A stretch of 64,000 nt of DNA, taken from assembly GCF_008831285.2 (NCBI RefSeq), contig NC_045141.1:2420001-2484000 (forward strand). The letters run 5' to 3'. This document shows positions 49,996 through 61,223 of the stretch, in pieces (within the stretch, counting starts at the first letter, position 1; the number at the start of each line of letters is the position of its first letter). The DNA is from Nymphaea colorata. Lineage: Eukaryota > Streptophyta > Magnoliopsida > Nymphaeales > Nymphaeaceae. A program made the position numbers and the translations under genes. The notes below the pieces were generated by a model. The model was not told where the DNA came from and did not search any database. It worked only from the letters and a program-made list of their open reading frames with translations.

Positions 49996-52900
49996 TCAAG
50001 TTGGAGCGTATATGTCAAATAGGCTCAACTTGGAACAGCAGCTTTGGAATGGTCCCCTTGCAAGAGCCTTAGTAAAGATATCAGCCGTTTGCCCTGTAGT
50101 TGAAATGTGTGAGGTACTTACAAACCCCTTTTGAATAATGTCTCTGGTATAGTGACAATCTACTTCAACATGCTTGGTTCTTTTATGAAAAGCCGGATTA
50201 TTAGCAATAAACAGTGCAGCTTTGTTATCACATAACAATTGCATAGGAAGAGGCACTTCGACAGTAAGATCCAACATCAAGGATCTAACCCACATAACTT
50301 CAGCAGTACCCTGAGCCATAGCTCTATACTCAGATTCTGCACTTGATCTGGCAACCACAGTTTGCTTCTTACTCTTCCATGTAACCAAGTTAGATCCAAT
50401 AAACACACAAAATCCAGTGGTGGATTTTCTGTCCGAGGGTCATCCCGCATAGTCGGCATCAACATACACAAATATAGTGAGTGAGGTACCATTCTGAAAG
50501 AAGAGTCCGGTTCCTGGTGAATTCTTTAGATACCTAAGAATCATCATAGCAACATCCCAATGAACTTTCTTGGGCTTATCCATAAATTGACTCACTCTGC
50601 TAACAGCATAGGCAATGTCAGGTCGAGTAACAGTGATGTATAGGAGCTTCCCAACAATCCCTCTATACTGTCTCGCATCAACATCTTCAGTATCATCATC
50701 ATACAAGCGGGTATTGATATCCATAGGCGTGGATGCAGGTCGACACCCCAGCATCCCTGTCTCTTGCAAAACATCAGTAACGTATTTCCTCTGGCACATG
50801 ATAAGGCCCTTTCGATTTCTGGCAAACTCAATACCGAGGAAATAACGTAGTTCACCAAGGTCCTTGGTGACAAAGTGTTGTCCAAGGACATCCTTGATGT
50901 TGGAAATCCCCTGATCATCATCCCCTGTAACAATGATATCATCAACATAGACAAGAACTATCACCGTACCTGTAGAAGTCTTCTTGACAAAGAGGGAATG
51001 ATCGGCCGAAGAACGTCTGAAGCCCTCATTCTCAATATTCTCTGACAATTTCTGAAACCAAGCTCGAGGACTCTGTTTCAGACCATAAATCGCCTTTCGC
51101 AATCTGCACACTTTCTGACACTCCCCCTCAGCAACAAACCCTGGTGGTTGCTGCATATACACTTCTTCATGTAAGTCACCATAGAGAAATGCATTTTTGA
51201 CATCAAGCTGTGATAGGGACCAATTCTTGCTGACAGCCACAGCAAGGAGAATCCGTAAAGAAGCATGTCGTGCCACAGGAGAGAAGGTATCATAATAATC
51301 AACCCCATAAGTTTGGGTATAGCCTTTAGCAACCAGTCGAGCCTTATATCTGTCAATGCTGCCATCCGCTCTGTATTTGATAGTAAAGACCCATCTACAA
51401 CCAACAATGGCTGCATCAGCTGAAGGAGTAACAAGTGTCCAGGTGCCTCTAGACTGAAGAGCATCCATCTCTTCTTGCATAGCTGCGGCCCATTTTGGAT
51501 CAGAGAGAGCATCCATGGGATTCTGTGGAAGAGCAATAGCCGACAGCCCCTTGACAAACTGTCGGTACATAGGAGTGAGTCTATCCATGGATAAATGACC
51601 AGAGATAGGATGCAAAGTGCAACTGCGTTTGCCTTTCCTTTGAGCAATGGGCATATCAAGTTCATTAGGAGCATGAACATGCTCGTGACATTCTCCTATG
51701 CCATCATTACATAAAAAATTGTCAGCAGAGTTTGTGTCAGGAATTACCTTGGGCGTGCTGGGTGAAGGCACAGGGGCACAGTGAGCAGGCGCAACAGGTT
51801 TAGTACGACGTTGGTAGACAGCCCCAAAGCGTGAGTCAACTGGTTTTGGACAACTCATGAGAGGTAGAGGAAAATGGACTTCATCATTCAATTCAGGCGC
51901 CCTTAATTGAGTTCCATTTGGGGAGAAGAAAGAGGTTGACTCAAAGAATGTAACGTCAGCACTCACATAATACCGACGAGTAGAAGGATCATAACATCGA
52001 TATCCCTTTTGAGTGCGGGAATAACCAACAAAGATCGTTTTGATGGCCCGAGGAGACAACTTATCTCGCCCAGGACCAAGCAACTGAACAAAGGCAACAC
52101 ATCCAAAAACACGAGGTGGAACAGAAAACAAGTCTCTGTCAGGAAAGAGGACAGAGGTAGGAATAAGGTCTCCCAACACAGATGACGACATACGATTAAT
52201 AAGATAGCATGCTGTGAGAACAGCATCTCCCCAGTAAGAATGGGGAACATGGCTATGTATGATAATGGTTCTGGCAACATCAAGAATATGACGGTGTTTC
52301 CTTTCAGCAACCCCATTTTGTTGGGAGGTATAGGCACAAGAGGTTTGGTGGATGATACCCTTATCCCTGAAAAATCGTTCTAAAGAGGAAGCACAGAACT
52401 CAAGAGCATTGTCAGAGCGCACAATTTTGACACAAGTATCAAACTGAGTCAGAATTTCATTGATAAAATTTTTGATTACATGACCCACTTCAGATTTATT
52501 CTTCATAAGAAAAACCCAACTAACACGACTGTGCTCATCGACAGCAACAAGATAATATCGATGACCTTGAAGATCAGGTGTACGACTCGGGCCCCAAACA
52601 TCAAAATGAAGTAACTCAAACACGGAATGACTACTTCTACTGGGCCGCGGAGGAAAGGATGACCGATGGTGTTTGCCCAACTGACAAGACTCACATTGAA
52701 AAGAAGACTTAGGAGACAGCTGAGGAAGAACATGCAGCAGTTTCTGAAACGGTAGATGTCCAAAACGTAAATGCCAAGTATAAGCCGAGGATGAGGATGA
52801 CCCTGAAGAGGTAGACCCAGCAAAGGGAAAGGGATGCACTAGCCTGTAAAGACCTCCCTGTTCACGGCCACTGCCAATCACCCTGCCCGTCAGTATATCC

Positions 52901-54218
52901 TGAAACACAAGAGAAGAGGAGTCAAATATAGCACGACAGTTTAAATCTCTGGTAATCTGACTGATAGACAGTAGGCTATGTGGGAATTCTGGTGCATGAA
53001 GAACATGTTGCAACGGCAATGATGAAGTAAGTTGGACCTCTCCATGTCCAACAACTGGAGAATATTTGCCATCTGCTAGAATAACCGAGCGACCAGGTGG
53101 AGCAGGGACATATGAAGTAAACTGTGCCTTGTCTCCACAGAGATGTGTCGATGCACCCGAATCAATGAGCCAATTTGTAGTGTCAGTAGCAGGAGTACAG
53201 TCAGAATACATACCAGATGAAGACGCACTGGCAGCAGTAGTGATAGTAGAGGTGGTCGGATTAGGAGCTTGTTGAGTTCTATCTCCAATCAAGTTTCTCA
53301 ACTGAGAGATAATATCATCTGCACGTAACTCACTAGAGGAAATAGTATGCTGAGTCTTAGGCTGCTCTGGAGAATCAGTAAATACAGTCTAATTTGCAAC
53401 AGCTGGACGACCATGTTTCTGCCAACACTTATCCACAGTGTGACCAATGCGATGACAAAACTGACATACTGGGCGCGAAGGGGTAGTGCCACAGCCACGG
53501 TATCCTCGTCCTCTGGCAAAGAGGGACCCACCTCTGCCACGAGTAGCAAGCATAGTAGAAGTGGTATCAAGAACAGTCGATGCAGGGATTGGAATTCTGC
53601 TTAGCCTACTATAAGCCTCATCAATAGGAGGGATCGAGGGACTAGTGAGCATCTGATTCTTTGCTGATTCATAAACAGAGTCTAATCCAGAGAGAAATAC
53701 CCCTACCATAAGCATATCTCTATATGCCTTTTGTTGTTCACACTTACATGAGGAAAGTAGCTATTTAGTCTCTCAAACATGGACTTGAGACTAGAATAAT
53801 AAGTATGAAGAGGGCGACCATCTTGGCGCATCTGATGAATATCATGATGAAGCTGCATAATTCTTGTTTCATTCCTTGCTTGTGAATAGGTGGCTGCAAG
53901 GGAATCCCACATATCCTTTGCACTTTCCTTATGCAAGACTTCATTTGCAATGTCTTGAGTAAGAGTACCAACAATCCATACCATAACCAACGAATTATCT
54001 TTAAACCAAGTAGTATATTTTCCTACCTTCTGTACGGGCTCGGGCTCCAATATGAGATGTTCCTTCTCATGAGCGATCAAGGTTCTTTTTACTTGCATGG
54101 CCCACATCTCGTAATTACCCCCATCCATTTTGGTGATAATGCTGGAAAATGGGGAACTCTTCATCTCTCCCGACGATACAAAGGAAGAGGTATTAGCGCC
54201 ACTGCTAATTTCAGACAT
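49996..54218 (-). pseudogene. Copia B Gag-Pol, one frameshift and two in-frame stops
   Basis: Gag starts at 54218 (MSEISSGANTSS) and carries LAATYSQARNETRIMQLHHD. A frameshift near 53710-53760 leads into FLSGLDSVYE and the knuckle CQFCHRIGHTVDKC. TAG at 53389-53391 follows. From 53388 on the frame is open through the protease (LIDSGASTHLCGD), integrase (DVWGPSR, IVRSDNALEF, TSQQNGVAERKHRH), RT (YVDDIIVTG) and most of RNase H until TGA at 50440-50442 after VYVDADYAG; RNase H then continues in frame to 49996 (SSAESEYRAMAQG). Pol is otherwise well preserved, so these are recent lesions. Confidence 0.9.
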
Positions 54219-54409
54219 CTTTCAACACAAAGGAGGAAACCGAGCCACGGAATAGGAAGTGCAGGCAAAAAGAAGACAATCACATATCGAAAGACAACAT
54301 GCTGATCATGAAGCAATATGCAGTTAACGCACGCAGCAATCCATAAGTCTGATCGGCCGGAAGAGGCAACAACAGAGCTGAACGAAGAGAGATACCAGAG
54401 ACGACAGCG

Positions 54410-54693
54410 AAGACGCTGAGAAGAAAATCAGCGTGCAGAGCAGCGGCGGAGCAGCGGGCAGCGGAGGAGCAGCAGTGTGCAGAGCAGCAGAGGAGCAGCG
54501 GAGACAAAGCAGCAGCGACGGGAATTAGGGCAGCGGCGGGAGATGACAGCGACGGCGGCGGGCGGAGAGGACAGCGACGGGCGGAGATGGGTGGACACGA
54601 GCGGCGGGCGGAATAGCAGCGACGGGCGCGGTCAGGCGGCGGGTGGCGCCGCTCAATCGGCGACGACGCGCCGAGGAGGAGGAGACGGCTGGA
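54410..54693 (-). other. GC-rich leader of copia B
   Basis: A leader between gag and primer-binding site, rich in GCAGCGG and GGCGGCGAC units on the plus strand, in sharp contrast to the AT-rich surroundings. Similar leader composition is seen in copia C at 60430-60680. Confidence 0.7.
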
Positions 54694-54705
54694 GCTCTGA
54701 TACCA

Positions 54706-54871
54706 TGATAAGATTAGAGAGAATTATATTTTGATTAACGTCGAAATCTGCCCTAACTCCTCTTTATATAGACTAGAGGAGAGTGAGAAGATACAAGAGA
54801 CCCATCTAAAGGAAATGTTATTACAAAAGTACCCTCTTAAACCTAAAACTGAATATAAACACATCTTAACA
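54706..54871 (-). repeat. 5' LTR of copia B
   Basis: Same sequence as 49823-49988 with one substitution; directly preceded on the plus strand by CTCTGATACCA, the complement of the primer-binding site. Confidence 0.95.
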
Positions 54872-55775
54872 ATATCTGTAGAACATAAATCAAGAAATAG
54901 CTGTCTCAAAACTTCAAAAGGAAGATGACCAAGAAATTCATGTCAACACAAAAACAACTGAAGAAAGTCTTCTCTATTCTTTGTCTTGCTGACTGTTGTC
55001 ATGAGAGCTGTGACAACACGCACGGGTAACCGATATAGCCCTTCAAACACCAAACAGTCCCAATTCTCTTCCCTGTCACCAAGTCCTGTAAAACACTACA
55101 ATTGGCAGAAAAGATAAGTTCGCAATTCAGCTCTTTTGTAATCTTGCTGACATATAAGAGTTTCATGAGAAGATGTGGAACATGTAAAAGCATTGTGGAC
55201 TAAGAACTTGTTTAAAAGTGAGAGACTCCCTTTCCCAGCCACAGAGATAGAGGAACCATCGGCAAGAGAAACACGTTCCTTTCCTGATGAGAGCTTATAC
55301 TCATGGAAAAGCATAGGATTGCTAGTCATGTGGTGAGTAGCACCACTGTCAACAATCCATTCTCCCAGACAAGAATTACTTTTTTCTCCAGAGATGGCAA
55401 GGTTGCGGTTAATTTTCATATCATCTGATGCCTCAGCTTGACTAGTATCAATCTGACTTAAGCATGCATGGAGCTCACGAATCTGTTTAGCAGAGATTGA
55501 TGTTTTTTCTCCATTAGGCTCAGTCACACCAAAACTAGGCTTCTTCCCACTAGATGACTTCCCACGACTATTCATTTTTGCGAGATGCAAATCCCAGCAA
55601 AACTCGACAGTATGACCGGTTTTCTTGTAGTGCGTACATTTTTGGGAGGATCAGTTGGCCCCCATAGCACGGCTAACAAGGGTAGACCTCTCAGTGTAAG
55701 ATGTATGAGCCTCCTTTCTTCTTGTTATAACCAGGTGTCTTTGCTCCTCAACTTCAACAGGAGAATAAACATCTT
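54872..55775 (-). pseudogene. Copia A protease and end of gag, decayed
   Basis: On the minus strand from 55775: PVEVEEQRH and YTERSTLVSRAMGAN (gag), CTHYKKTGHTVEFC (zinc knuckle with first Cys-x2-Cys partly changed), GEWIVDSGATHHMTSNP (protease, DSG), then SLADGSSISVAGKGSLSLLN and a frame-broken pre-integrase part reaching copia B. The sequence is close to the same part of copia C, so the two belong to one family. Confidence 0.85.
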
Positions 55776-56051
55776 TGAAGAAATATGCAACGGAAGAGAG
55801 GAAAAGAGAAGAAACACACGATATACGTGGAAAACCTCAAGAAGAGGTGAAAAACCACGGAGAAGCTCTAACCTAGGGGCAAAACCGCAACCCTAGGAGA
55901 GAGAAAATTATATTCCACTTAATCAACAAAACAACACTAAGTGGGATTATAAGGGAGAAACCCGCCTAGGGTACCGAGCCACTCTCGGTTCCCGTGCCCA
56001 TGGGACCGGGTCCATATCCAGACCCGGTTCCCTTATACAAGATATTCTAAC
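55776..56051 (-). repeat. 3' LTR of copia C
   Basis: The plus strand starts TGAAGAAATATGC and ends GATATTCTAAC; the final A expected for TG...CA symmetry is missing. It contains a TTCCACGTATA-like U5 block in complement, as in other copia LTRs. Confidence 0.6.
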
Positions 56052-59000
56052 CCCTCAAGCTTGGCATACATGTCAAACATGCTAAGCTTGCTCACATTTT
56101 TTTCAAATTGAGATGTACATAAGGCTTTGGTTAAAACATCTGCAATTTGATCTTCAGACTTCATATAGGGCAGGATCAACTCCTTTGAATCAATGCGTTC
56201 CTGTATGAAATGGCAATCAATCTCCACGTGTTTGGTTCTGTCATGCAGGACGGGATTATTTGCAAGGTTGATCGCAGATTTGTTGTCGCAGTACATCTTC
56301 ATCTTTACTTCCATTTCAATTCCAATATCTGCTAGAAGGATCTTCAACCATAGCATTTCTGTAACTCCCATAGCAACCGCCCTGTATTCAGCCTTAGCAC
56401 TGGATCTAGAACAAACTTCTTGCCTTTTACTTCTCCATACAACCAGGTTACCCCCTAGAAAGATGCAATATCCTGTGGTAGACCTTCTAGTATCAGTGCA
56501 CCCTGCCCAATCTGCGTCAGAGTATCTTTCAATATTAAGTTGGTCTTGCTGAGTATACAGTAATCCTTTTCCTGGGTCATTTTTCAGATACCCCAACACT
56601 CTTTTTGCACTCTTCCAGTGACAATCAGTAGGAGCATGCATAAACTGACTCAACACATTCACAGCATAGGTGATATCAGGGCGAGTGAGGGTAAGATAGA
56701 TGAGCTTACCAACCAACCTCTGATACCGACCTTTTCCTTCCTCATCTAGGATGTTGCCAGTTTTGATGCTTATCTTCGTACCAGACTCCATTGGAGTTAG
56801 AAAGGGCTTACATCCAAGTTTACCTGTCTCCTTTAAGAGATCCAGAGTGTACTTCCTTTGGCTCATAACAAGCCCTGTCTCTGATCGAGCAATCTCTATC
56901 CCCAGAAAGTACCTTAGTTTACCCAGATCTTTCAGATCAAATTCAGCAGCTAACCTCTCTTTCATCTTCTTTTTCTCTTTTCATCGTCACCTGTGACAAT
57001 CATATCATCAACGTATACAAGAAGGAGACTCACCAAACCATTTCTCTGCTTAATGAATAGGGTGTGATCACCATTTCCCTGTTTGTATCCATTAGTCTTC
57101 ATCACTATCCTCAGTCTTTCAAACCAAGCTCTAGGAGACTGCTTTAGTCCATACAAGGCTTTCTTGAGATGACAACATTTTCCGCTTTGGGCATATCCAG
57201 GGGGCATGCTCATATAAACCTCTTCTTCTAGATGGCCGTTCAAGAATGCATTCTTGACATCAAGCTGGTCCATGCTCCACTTCTTTTGTACAACAAGTGC
57301 TAAGATGACTCTCACGGTTTTCAGTTTGGCAACAGGGGCAAAAGTTTCAAGATAATCAATACCATATTTCTGACTGAACCCCTTTGCAACAAGGTGAGCC
57401 TCATACCTTTCCACAGTACCATCAGGTTTGTACTTCACACTAAACACCCACTTGGAACCAACTAAATGAGTGTCCTTAGGGATATCAACAACTTCCCACG
57501 TGCTGTTCTTTGCCAAGGCATTCATCTCCTCTGTCATGGCCTGTAGCCATTTAGGATCCTCTCTGGCATCTTCCACACACCTGGGGATCACAGACTTAGA
57601 CAAGGATGTAATAAAGCATTTGTAATTCTTACTAAGTTTCGCATAAGAGACAAATCTCTAAATAGGGTAAAAAGTACATGACCTGGTTCCCTTGCACAAG
57701 GCTATGGGAAGCTCTTCATCTATTGGACTTGGGTCATCCGGGGAACTCACAGGATTGGGATTGGTTACATCAACATCTTCAACCACATCTGTCTTCTTTC
57801 TGATGTACAACTGGCCGAACAGATGATCATGGGCTGTGGGCTGATCATCCACAGAGTTCCCTTGCACAGGGCTGTCACTATCACCTCTGACTGTCTCTGT
57901 CACACTGGGGCTGTCGCTTTCACCTTTGACTGTCTCTGTCACACTGTGGCTGACCTTGTACTCTAAAAAATCCATAAACTGAACCAGCTGGTCTGAGGAA
58001 TACTCTTCCACACTTTTTCCTATACACTCCCCCTGAAGAGGATTCACAGGAAAATACGCCTCATGTTCATGAAAGGTAACATCCCGAGAGACATAAATTT
58101 TGGAGGTAGTAGGGTCAAGACACTTATATCCCTTCTGAGTTGGAGAATACCCCAAGAAGACAACTTTGACGGACCGAGGATCAAGTTTCTTAAGGGTTGG
58201 ACTATGGTCATGAACAAAGCAAGGACACCCAAACACTCGAGGAGTAAGAGGCCAAGGGTTATGAGTGGGCCTAAGAACAAAGTATGGAGAACGACCATTC
58301 AACACATGAGTAGGCATACGGTTAATTAGATGGGTACTAGTGAGAAGAGCATCACCCCAGTAGCGCTTAGGGACATGCCTATGGAACATAATGGCACGGG
58401 TGACTTCTAATAAATGGCGATTTTTACGTTCGGCAACGCCATTTTGAGGAGGTGTGTAACTACAGGATGTCTCATAAATAATACCCTTTCTCCTCAAGAA
58501 ATCATCTATAGATTGGGAGACATACTCCCGAGCATTATCAGTGCGGAAAGCTTGAACAAAGGTCTGAAATTGAGTCTCAACAAATGCAACAAAATTTTCG
58601 ACAATGATGGGAACTTCACTACATTCTTTCAACAGGTACACGAACGTACAATGGGAGTAGTCATCAATAAGAGTCATAAAATAATGAAAACCACGACAAG
58701 TGGGTACTCCCAAAGGACCCCAAACATCAGAGAACCAAAGCAAACAGACGAGTGGTTTTATTGAGAGAAATAGGGTACGAAGCCCTGACATGTTTAGCCA
58801 ACTGGCAAACTTCACATGAGAAAGAGTCAATAGAAACAGAAGTAAAAAGCCTTGGAAACAACTTCTTGATCAACTGGAAAGGGAGATGCCCAAGACGCTC
58901 GTGCCATCGCATAATGGTAGATCTGTCTTCTATGCCTAACAACCGTCCACTAGTGGCTGAGATCAAGGCAGACGCAACTTGCACGGGCAGTCTGTAGAGT

Positions 59001-60362
59001 CCATCAATAACCGAACCAATCCCAATCTTCTTCCCCGTCACCAAGTCCTGTAGGGAACAATGATCAGCAGAAAAGATTAGATTACAATTGAGTTCTCTGG
59101 TAATACTGCTGACAGATAACAGGTTCACAAGAATATTGGGAACATGGAGAGCATTATGAAGATGATATTTATTCAACAAGGACAAACTCCCTTTTCCAGC
59201 CACAGAAATAGAAGTCCCGTCAACCATAGACACGCGTTGCTGCCCTGAGGACAATTGGTATTCTTGAAACAGCTTAGGATTCCCTGTCATATGATGCGTA
59301 GCCCCACTGTCATCAATCCAATCACCAAGTGAGGGATTACCTTGATCGCTTGTGGCTACAAGAGCTTGAGTTAATTTAGCTCCTTCGGACGTGGAAGTTT
59401 CCTCTTGCGTAGTAGTCAACCGACTGATATAAGCTTGTAATTCCTTGATTTGATCGGAGGAAAGTTTTGATTTTTCAACAGTTGAGGAACTACCCTGACT
59501 AGAGTCAGGAACAGAAGAACCTCGTCGACTAGAAGGAGGGCGACCACGAACAAGTCTCTTCTCAGGATGAATATCCCAACAAAAATCCACAGAATGCCCC
59601 AACTTGTTACAATGACTCCAACGTCGAACAGAACGCTGTCCAGTCCCAGAGGCACGACTAACAAACGCTGAGGGGGAACTCCCATGGCTGGAGTCAATAT
59701 GCATAACTTGACGACGTTGTTCCTCAGATTCCACCCAGGCATACACCTCCTCAATCCCGGGGATCTCGTCACAATTGAGAATTTGGCTCCTAATGGATTC
59801 AAATTCATCGCGTAAGCCTCCAAGGAAAATAAAAGTCCAGTCCATCCATTCTTTGTCCCAGTACAGGGCATGATCAGAACCGCAATGCCAGTCATCATTC
59901 ACATGGTAGTCTAGTTCCTCCCATTTAGTCTTCAGGGCTACAAAGAAAGAAGCTACAGACAAGTCACCCTGTTTAAGAGAGTAGATGCTACGTTTGATTT
60001 GGTACGTACGCAATACTCTCTTCTTACGGCCATACATCCGCGCAAGCACAGTCCACATGTCGTATGCAATCGATTTACGCAAGATCAGAGGCTGAATATC
60101 TACGGAAGCAGAACTAATGATCCATACTTTTATGTCTATCTTCCAATGCCCAAGTCGCCCATCGCGGATCCGTTTTTGAAGGTGCAGGTTTCTCCCCAGT
60201 AATATAGGGCAGACGACCACGACTGGTTATCCCGATTTCTAGGGCAGCAAACCAAGAGAGATAGTTGTCCTTGTTCAGCCTGATGGAGGTGACTTGAACA
60301 GGCAAGTTCTCGCTCTTGGTATTGTTGCCCGTATCTAGGGCATCATCGATCTTGGGAGTCAT
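56033..60362 (-). pseudogene. Copia C Gag-Pol with frameshifts and a stop
   Basis: Gag begins at about 60362 (MTPKIDDALDTG). Frame changes occur near 60170 (after WALEDRHK), 58760 (between pre-integrase and integrase) and 56980 (after VTGDDEK), and there is a stop at 57658-57660. The zinc knuckle reads WSHCNKLGHSVDFCW, so its first cysteine is Trp. The protease reads WIDDSGATHHM, the integrase has FSDVWGP, FRTDNAREY and PPQNGVAERKNRH, the RT has YVDDMIVTG, and RNase H has YSDADWAGCTDTRRS and AKAEYRAVAMG. The domain set is complete but the protein is inactive. Confidence 0.9.
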
Positions 60363-60429
60363 CGCTTCGACCATCACAATCACCAAAGAGAAGCAATACC
60401 CAGCACCAGAGACGACAGACAAGAGGCAG

Positions 60430-60680
60430 CAGAGGCGGAAGAATTACTGGCGGTGATAGCAATGACGGCGGCGACGATGGCGACGCAGGAAAAGCGACGG
60501 CGGCAGCAATGACGGCGACGATGACGCCGGCGATGCAGGAAAGGCGACGACGCTGGAAATGATGCCGGTGACGGCGCTGGAACTGGCGGCGGCGGCACTG
60601 GAACAGGCGGCGACGGCGGGAGATGAGCAGCGGCGGAAACGATGGAAACACACAATCACAGAGCAAAACCCACACACGGT
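60430..60680 (-). other. GC-rich leader of copia C
   Basis: Between gag and the primer-binding site. It is made of GGCGACGG, GGCGGCGG and GCAGCGG-like units on the plus strand and resembles the leader of copia B in composition. Confidence 0.65.
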
Positions 60681-60711
60681 AGCTCTGATACCATGAAGAT
60701 AGACCTCTCAG

Positions 60712-60900
60712 CAATGTTATCCGTATCGTACGATACGGACGCGTATCGTACGATACGTATCGTCCGTATCATCATTTTCGATACGGTACACCTAATCAAT
60801 ACGATACGCGTATGTATCGTACGCGTATCGCACGTATCGTGCGATACGGTGGGCGTATCGCACGATACATGCGATACACCCCCGTATCGCACGATACGGG
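60712..60900. repeat. Subterminal palindromic motif array of the hAT element
   Basis: At least ten copies of CGTATCG, many as the palindrome CGTATCGTACGATACG, stand in both orientations. In hAT elements such subterminal motifs bind the transposase; that role is inferred here. Confidence 0.75.
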
Positions 60901-61223
60901 AGTAAAATTAAAAAAGGGGCCGTCGGGCCCCTTTTTTGCTTCTTATTCTCAAACCGACGCTCCTCTCTCTCTCTCTTCTTGTTTCTCAACGCTGCCAGAG
61001 ACGTGGGAGGGAGAGATTTTCTCCATTGCATCAAGATTTGCCGGTGAAGAAGCTTCATTCCTCGTTGTGGGGAGTCTTGGGACGGTGGGAAGCTTGGAGA
61101 AAGAGGGTTTTTTGGTTTTTAACACCAAGAAGGTAAGAAATAACTCATTTTTGCCGTTGAATCGTTCATTTCTCTTATTTCCTACATTTATTTGTATGTT
61201 TTTACTTGTTTTGTAAAGATATA

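Larger units (their letters stand above)
49818..54876 (-). mobile_element. Copia B: recent Ty1-copia insertion in copia A
   Basis: The element proper is 49823-54871 (5049 bp), flanked by the exact 5-bp duplication ATATC (49818-49822 and 54872-54876). LTRs are both 166 bp and differ by one base in my reading (GATTAACCTC versus GATTAACGTC). On the minus strand the primer-binding site TGGTATCAGAGC adjoins the 5' LTR (54694-54705) and the polypurine tract TTGAGGGGGAG adjoins the 3' LTR. The leader (54410-54690) is GC-rich. The interior has a copia gag-pol with a frameshift and two stops. Confidence 0.95.
46521..55775 (-). mobile_element. Copia A: old Ty1-copia element, 5' part lost outside window
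   Basis: On the minus strand, the 3' LTR is 46521-46739, the polypurine tract TTGAGGGGGAG lies at 46740-46750, then RNase H, RT, integrase, protease and the end of gag follow up to 55775. It is interrupted by a 321-bp hAT-type element at 48198-48518 and by copia B at 49823-54871, and its gag is cut at 55776 by copia C. The coding part is full of stops and frameshifts. It is the host of the other insertions and therefore the oldest of the three. Confidence 0.85.
55771..60711 (-). mobile_element. Copia C: Ty1-copia inserted in gag of copia A, 5' LTR split by hAT
   Basis: The plus-strand start TGAAGAAATATGC at 55776 is taken as the outer end of its 3' LTR, which runs to about 56051 and adjoins CCCCTCAAGC (polypurine tract in complement). 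The coding part fills 56052-60362. A GC-rich leader follows, then the primer-binding site in complement (CTCTGATACCA, to 60693) and 18 bp of 5' LTR (60694-60711) before the hAT element. The expected 5-bp duplication would be ATCTT; its second copy lies beyond the window. Confidence 0.8.

Noticed and set aside
55684-55697. TAGACCTCTCAG here is identical to the bases flanking the hAT at 60700-60711, suggesting a recombination or duplication
   Set aside because: Here it lies in frame in the gag of copia A (YTERSTL), so the 12-base match is most likely chance.
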